A stretch of 64,000 nt of DNA, from positions 2,418,001 through 2,482,000 of the forward strand of contig OZ244040.1 in NCBI GenBank assembly GCA_965215035.1, written 5' to 3'. The notes under the pieces are model-generated. The model made no database searches and was not told the DNA's origin. It was given only the letters and a program-made list of their open reading frames with translations. The stretch comes from Azophilus sp965215035. Its GTDB lineage: Bacteria > Pseudomonadota > Gammaproteobacteria > Pseudomonadales > Azotimanducaceae. The position numbers and the translations under genes were made by a program. This document shows positions 59,392-64,000 of the stretch, one piece after another (within the stretch, counting starts at the first letter, position 1; each line of letters opens with the position of its first letter).

Positions 59392-60249
59392 CAAAGTGCC
59401 TCCTTTCGACACTGGAGTACACCTTAGCCAACTGTCCAAAAAAGTGGGACCACCTCACTCATTGTAGCTGTTGCGGCTGCCTATGCCGTCGTAGGAGAAA
59501 TAGATCTCTTTCGTACGCGACAAGCCACCGAGCCAGATCCCGCAGCGACTCTGTTCGCGGCCGCCGACGAACGCGATCGCCTCGAAGCCGTTGGTGTCTA
59601 TCCGCCGGAAGTCCGTTTCCACGTTCGTGTTCTGTGCCTGCAGTGCGTTCAGCGAGTTCTCGAAGTATCGGGCGATATAGTCGAAGGCCTCGATAAGAAA
59701 GCTGTGCCGCCCGTAATCGGTGAAACCCTTTCGGCTGCCTGACGTACTGCTTGGGCGACCTCCACGAAACCGTCGTCCAGGGTTGCGTGTTTGACCACGG
59801 GCTTTGCGTCCTTGGGCACCGCCAGCAGCTCGCTGAACGGTGCGCCCTCCCATTCACAGGGACGAAGGATGACCGGGATGACCCGTGCGCTGCCTTGTTC
59901 ATGGCGCTCCATCGCCCGCTTCATCTCAATATGGCAATAGTCCGAATCAAGGAACTCGGCGCTGATCAGCAGCAGGATGATGTCGGCGTCTTCGAGCTGA
60001 GCACTGATCCGACTGTGGAGCTCTTCTCCGGGATCAATGCGACGATCGTGCCAGGTTGTGATGATGCCTTGGCGGTGAAGCCCGGCTAGGTGCGTCTCCA
60101 GTTTGTTTTGGAGGGCTTCGTCGCTGTGCGAATAGGATATGAAGACACTTGCCACGGTTGCTTGTCCTGTATGACTCCTCGTCTCTGATCTGATCGGGCG
60201 TGGTGCAAGAGCCCTAGGCGGCCCTCGGTCAGCGAAAAATTCGCTTTCG

Positions 60250-61055
60250 TGCCTCTCAACGTGCCTCAGCCAATACTGTATAATCATCCATATTCGTGTT
60301 GAACGGCCAAGGAGGCATGACCATGCAGCAACCCCCAACCAGCTTTCTCGAATGGACCCGCCAGTTCGCAGCATCCGCCCGCGCTGCGGGCACGGCCGGG
60401 CGCACATGCTTCAGCGACGCCGCCTGCGCCAGTCCCCGGCGACCGCCGGGACGGTGTTCGAGCACGCCAAGCCGCCGCTCGCGAAGTGGTTCGCCGCGAT
60501 CTGCCTGGCGGCGGCGGACAAGGGCGGCGTCTCGGCGCTGCGGCTGACGGGGCTGGCGGAGGCGGACGACGCCCTGGTGGGCGGCAGGCGGGCCGGCAAG
60601 CGCGGCCGCGGCGCCGGGGGCAAGCGGCCCGTGCTGTTCGCGGTGGAGCGCAAGGGGGAGCGGGCCGGCTTCCTGGGCACCCAGGTGGTTGACGGCGTCA
60701 GCCACGAGCAGGTCGGCGCGTTCAGCCGGCGCCTGGGCGACGGCCTCAGGGTCCGCAGCGACGCCTTCCGCGGCCTCACGGCCATGGCCCGGGACCACGC
60801 CCACGAACCGCGGCCCGCCTCGCCGGACAGGGCCGACGAGTGGCTGCCCCTCGCGCACCTGGCGATCAGCAACTTCAAGCGGTTCCTGATCGGCGCCTTC
60901 CACGGCGTCTCCAGGACGCATCTCCAAGAATGTCTCGACGAGTTCGTCTTCCGCTTCAACCGCCGGTTCTGGGAGGACCAGCTTCCGGCCCGCCTGGTCG
61001 AAGCCGCCGTCACCCGCGTGCCCGTCCCGCTCAGGCTGAGGCAATTTTAGAGGCA
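60250..61055 (+). mobile_element. IS1595-like element, degenerate
   Basis: Inverted repeats of 22 bp bound the element: left 60250-60271 (TGCCTCTC....TGCCTCAGCC) and right 61034-61055, its reverse complement in 17 of 22 positions. It encloses a transposase with an internal deletion and frame disruption. No clear target duplication is visible at the ends, so it is old. Confidence 0.75.
60317..61050 (+). pseudogene. IS1595-family transposase, frameshifted and internally deleted
   Basis: ATG at 60317 (MQQPPTSFLEWTRQFA after an AAGGAGGC Shine-Dalgarno) begins the reading, but the rest of the protein continues in another frame. The second part has TAGTVFEHAKPPLAKWFAAI, LAEADDALVGGRRAGKRGRG (the DDE-like acid region) and FRGLTAMARDHAHE. 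The middle (zinc-ribbon end and the ...SYKTAWxMxHKxR... block) is deleted. It is non-functional. Confidence 0.8.
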
Positions 61056-61592
61056 TGTTGTCATATTATGGCACTACATTGGCCAATCCACCTTGGTGAA
61101 CACGGAAAAACAATGGGTTGCCGAAGGAAAAACCTCCGATCACGGCAAAATAGGGCCGAAATCATCGGGTTGTTGGTAAACTTGGGTTAGATTCTTCGCT
61201 GGGAAAAGTCTGATGTTCACATTGTGCAACGCGAAGTGAGGGTGAAGGGATGTCAAACGCATCATTGTGTAATGATCGTAGACGTCCAAACGAGGCGGCT
61301 ACGCACCATCCGGCAAATTCGTGATCGGGCAGATTCGTGGCTTATTCAGCACCGCCCCAGGGTGTCCGCCTGTTCTTGTGCGTCAAGGGTTCGCTCCACC
61401 GGGCTAGCGTCCGCCCTTGACGCGCAAGACCAAGCTGCCAGGACCCGATTACTCACACGAAATTCAGCAGAGGCAGGGATCTCGAGAAACGCAGCCATTA
61501 CAATGCGGGTGCGATAGCTGATACGACTGATGCACTTGTGTGCATCGCCGCCCACCCAAGAAACCAGCCCCAAGCATCCTAGCTTCCAGTAT
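61056..61592. repeat. Gene-free region containing a solo ISL3 end (61354-61474)
   Basis: No gene is seen. From 61354 (CCCCAGGGTGTCCGCC) to 61474 the DNA matches the right end of the ISL3 element at 31306-31426, including the hairpin pair CTTGTGCGTCAAGGG/CCCTTGACGCGCAAG and the end GATTACTCACACGAAATTCA then GCAGAGGC. The rest of that element is absent here. This is a leftover from an earlier copy. Confidence 0.7.
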
Positions 61593-62162
61593 TTACTCAC
61601 AATTATAGCGGGCTATTTGGATCAATTGGTCATAACCATTTCTGTTCGTGTGGTAACGGTTCGTGTGGTAACGAGGAACAAAACCAAAATAGCACGTTTT
61701 TCTTCCGAGATGCGTTATGTACTCTAGTTCGACTACATAGGGCTGAATTGGTCGATTGGAAGTAAATCCGCATCCAAATCCTAGAAAACTCATGCAATCA
61801 ACAGTGAAGGGTCTGTCAATGTAGATCCACACATGGATATCAATTAACATTGGTCGACCTTGTTCCGGTAGTCTATAACTCCCGTCGCGTCGCCTGACAG
61901 GTGCGACTATCGGGTGCTTATCCGACCTAATTCCTCTGCGTTGAAATACTCTCTTATTGCAAAACCCGTGTCTCCGAAACTCTTGATATACTTCATCGAC
62001 ACCTATAACCAACGCTTCGTCAGCAATTGCGTAAAGGGTGCGGTAGCAGGCACTCTCCCAATCCCTATAATCAGCAATCTCAACATTGCTCGTAGCTGAG
62101 GATGCCCAAAATACCGATGCATAAGCTAATAGTACTTTTCGGCAAATGTCGATCAGGTTCAT
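61593..62162 (-). CDS. AT-rich hypothetical protein, possibly secreted
   Basis: A 189-residue frame, low GC compared with surroundings. It begins MNLIDICRKVLLAYASVFWASSATSN, a plausible Sec signal, then VEIADYRDWESACYRTLYAIADEA. Near the C-terminus it contains the duplicated RYHTNRYHTNR. It has no recognised domain. The AT-rich composition and position between IS remnants suggest a recently acquired gene. It could also be a chance open frame. Confidence 0.45.
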   Translation of the reverse strand: MNLIDICRKVLLAYASVFWASSATSNVEIADYRDWESACYRTLYAIADEALVIGVDEVYQEFRRHGFCNKRVFQRRGIRSDKHPIVAPVRRRDGSYRLPEQGRPMLIDIHVWIYIDRPFTVDCMSFLGFGCGFTSNRPIQPYVVELEYITHLGRKTCYFGFVPRYHTNRYHTNRNGYDQLIQIARYNCE

Positions 62163-62239
62163 GGCTTGGCCCTTTGACGTGGGCGTATTTGTCTACCAAA
62201 AGAACCAAGAAGTCAAGCCTGTAACTACTAAGAGGGAGT

Positions 62240-64000
62240 TGCGCTGTTAGGATTTTTGCGGAATACGGTACGGGCATGAAGACGGCACCAGTGCCCGAGG
62301 CACGGCACGGGGGGCGTCCCGCGGTGATTTTGAGTGAAAATTCGGAGTTGTTCCGCCGGGGATGAGAACAATTCCTATTGGGAAAGATCGACGGACAGTC
62401 CCCGCCCCCGGCCCGGGCCGCGCTTCGGTACACCGGGGATCAAACGGGAGGGTGGGAGCTATCCGGTGTCCCGGAACGGCACCGGACGCACCAGGGAGCG
62501 CATTTGGCCGGGTCGGCCCTCCAGAACATGCCCCACGGCCGGCGCCATCATGATCGCCAGCGCCAAGCCCACGCGCGTTTTCATGGCCGCGAGGCCCCGG
62601 ATGTGGTGCCGCCCGAAGCCGAAGCTCCCGTCCAGGCGGGCGTTGATACGCTCCAGGGCGTTGCGCCGGATGTGGCCGCGCCGCCAGGAGGGACCGCCGC
62701 GCGGCGTCGGCGTGAAGATGCGCCGGTCGTGGCTCTTCAGGTCGATGCGCACGACGCGGCCGTAGTCGCCGGCCTCGCAGCCGGCGTTCGCATAACAGGC
62801 CTCCCGGTCCCCGCAGTCGAGATCGTAGGCCGCCGCCGGGCAGCGGTATTTCAGCGTGCCCCGGTCGGCCTCGAAGCTCTGGAACGCCATCGGCCGCTCC
62901 TCGCCCGTCGCCGGGCACCGGCAGACCACCCCGCCCTTCTCGGAATGCATCACCGTGTCCACCCGGTCCGGATACGGCGGACGCGGGATCGGCCTGGACG
63001 GATCGTAGTCCGGCATCTTCTTCTCCTCGCGCCACATCTCCCGCGTGTCGATCGGGGGACGAATGCCGTGGTCGTCCCACAGCGCCTTCTTGAGCGGCCC
63101 GCCGTCCACCCCCTTGTCCGCGCCGAAGTCCGCGCGGCGTTCGGCCAACTCCCGGTCCCGGGCGAACAGCCCGCGAATCATCCCCGACAGCACCACCGGC
63201 TCCGAGGCCGACGCCCGCGTCACCTCGAAGGCCACCGGAATCTCGTGGCGCGTGTCGGCGATCAGGTGCAGCCCGTAGCCGAACCAGGCCTTCACCCTCG
63301 TCCATGCCTTGCCCGTCCTCCGGTCCACGCCGTGCGTCTCGTGCCTGCCCCAGTCCGCGTCCGGGTCCGGGGGTCCCGCCCGTGCTCCGGTTCACACGGC
63401 CCGTCGAATGGCTCTCGACCGCCTTGCCGTCGTAGCCGAGATGCGTCCCGAAATCCGGCAGAACCTCCCCGAGCCGGGACCGCGGCGTGTCGACCATGCC
63501 CGCCACGCAACCGGTCTCCGTCTCCGCCTTCTCCAGCAAACCCAGGAAGCGCGGGAAGTTCCAGGCGTCCGGAACCGGCGACCGCCTGGGGCTCGGCAGC
63601 AGAACCGCCGCCGGCCCGCCCGTCTCCGGATGCGCGCGCGACGCCCTCCGCGGCCTCCCCTGCAACGGCAGGGGGTTGAGGCCGCACAATGCCAGCAGGC
63701 CCGGATTGCGGTTGAACTCGCGCAGCAGGGACTCGACGGACTCGTGCTGGAACACCACCCCGGCGACCAGCGCCCGCCACATCGCCTCCACCGGGTAGTC
63801 GTTGCGCCCGCGCCCCCGGCGCACCCTGAGCGCCTCGACCACCGGACCGTCGGGCAGATGATCCAGAACCAGGCCCAGTCGGCGCAGGTCCGGCAGCTGA
63901 TCGACATCCTCCCAGGAAAAGAGTGGCTTGTTCTCGCCGGTCGTCATGATTCCTCCCCAGCCGGGGTGGCCGATAGGGTTGTGGTGACGCCTATTGTGCC
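62240..64000 (-). mobile_element. IS5/IS1182-like element, running off the right edge
   Basis: A transposase ORF in two frames fills most of this stretch. The ends were not found; the left boundary is estimated at about 62240, before the end of the coding frame, and the right end is outside or at the window edge. No target duplication can be checked. Confidence 0.55.
62459..63947 (-). pseudogene. IS5/IS1182-like transposase with a frameshift
   Basis: The N-terminal frame (from 63947, MTTGENKPLFSWEDVDQLPD and later LGYDGKAVESHSTGRVNRST) and the C-terminal frame (to 62459, WTRVKAWFGYGLHLIADTRHE and SFGFGRHHIRGLAAMKTRVG) join near 63380 at a GC-rich, C-run-containing segment (GGGACCCCCGGACCCGG). 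Between them the natural text DPDADWGRHETHGVDRRT follows directly. Only one base change joins the frames, so it is either a recent mutation, a programmed frameshift or an assembly slip. Motifs match transposases with a D-D-E core. Confidence 0.75.

Larger units (their letters stand above)
57959..59457 (-). mobile_element. IS3-family insertion sequence, complete
   Basis: A 1499-bp element with terminal inverted repeats reading inwards TGAGGTGGTCCTGGTTCG on the left (57959) and TGAGGTGGTCCCACTTTT on the right (59457), both then TTGGACAGT and, about 20 bp further, AAGGTGTACTC. It is flanked by a 3-bp duplication CTC (57956-57958 and 59458-59460), typical of IS3. It encodes overlapping orfA and orfB and carries about 300 bp of noncoding DNA before its left end, with two perfect palindromes. 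It disrupts the TIR gene. Confidence 0.92.
57810..60155 (-). pseudogene. TIR-domain protein disrupted by an IS3 element and frameshifts
   Basis: The N-terminus starts with GTG at 60155: VASVFISYSHSDEALQNKLE is a TIR domain, and the rest includes WHDRRIDPGEEL and FLDSDYCHIEMKRAME (the glutamate equals the NAD-cleaving residue in active TIRs). The TIR part ends near 59750, then a frameshift leads into IEAFDYIARYFENSLNAL, FRRIDTNGFEAIAFVGG and IYFSYDGIGSRNSYNE. The IS3 element 57959-59457 interrupts the gene right after NSYNE; the downstream tail SVRNDGDTLYLEPMGIAHF and ...WNLFAERLR resumes with one further base shift. An intact protein would be about 300 residues. TIR effectors kill or deplete NAD on infection. 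This copy is dead. Confidence 0.8.

Noticed and set aside
62378..63679. 433-residue plus-strand open frame
   Set aside because: Antisense shadow of the frameshifted transposase in very GC-rich DNA.
1..64000. tRNA or rRNA genes
   Set aside because: No cloverleaf with a CCA end or conserved rRNA stretch was recognised in either strand when reading the intergenic regions.

Overview
This 64 kb window comes from a GC-rich (roughly 60% by eye) Gram-negative chromosome. It carries five TonB-dependent outer-membrane receptors or similar uptake genes, an envelope-anchored PQQ dehydrogenase, lipoprotein and Sec/Tat-type leaders, a YceH-family gene and a bifunctional sulfate adenylyltransferase/APS kinase. 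That set fits a proteobacterium, most likely a gammaproteobacterium with a broad appetite for hydrophobic or aromatic carbon. No rRNA, tRNA or CRISPR array was recognised, so the lineage cannot be fixed from the sequence alone.

Layout. (1) 0-14 kb is an oxidative catabolic island: two tandem Rieske oxygenase alpha subunits (the first cut by the window edge), two [2Fe-2S] ferredoxins, two cytochromes P450, two alpha/beta hydrolases, a VOC dioxygenase-fold protein, a TetR regulator, a PQQ dehydrogenase and a TonB receptor. (2) 14-19.4 kb holds an SRPBCC protein, a DUF885 lipoprotein hydrolase and another TonB receptor. (3) 19.6-32.9 kb is a second catabolic unit, transcribed leftwards in one tightly coupled run: TonB receptor, Tat-like esterase, UGSC-family selenoprotein, its ~360-aa partner, GST-like protein, SDR and a double-domain CoA-transferase. 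An MFS transporter and a divergent TetR gene lie upstream. The TetR/MFS intergenic region and the receptor promoter share an 18-bp operator-like motif. The MFS gene is split by an ISL3 element with a perfect 8-bp target duplication. (4) 33-49 kb mixes housekeeping and catabolic genes (tannase-type esterase, YceH, hydrolases, TonB receptor, SDR, a DUF885-amidohydrolase fusion, sulfate activation) with a Phd/VapC module and several gene stumps (TRAP DctP, DUF4143 ATPase, crotonase). (5) 49-64 kb is a decayed defence and mobile-element island: an orphan AAA ATPase, a DUF6932/XRE-ImmA pair, a type III restriction-modification locus ruined by deletion that still encloses an intact two-gene ATPase + PD-(D/E)xK-like module, a TIR-domain gene broken by an IS3 element, and IS1595, ISL3 and IS5/IS1182-like remains.

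The two most noteworthy items are as follows. First, an in-frame TGA at 25219-25221 (minus strand) sits exactly in a (U)GSC motif, so two neighbouring ORFs are really one selenoprotein gene inside a catabolic operon. Second, an intact, AT-richer ATPase/nuclease-like gene pair (55468-57193) lies between the stumps of a res and a mod gene and is a candidate undescribed anti-phage module. All functions are inferred from motifs and context only; no database search was run.
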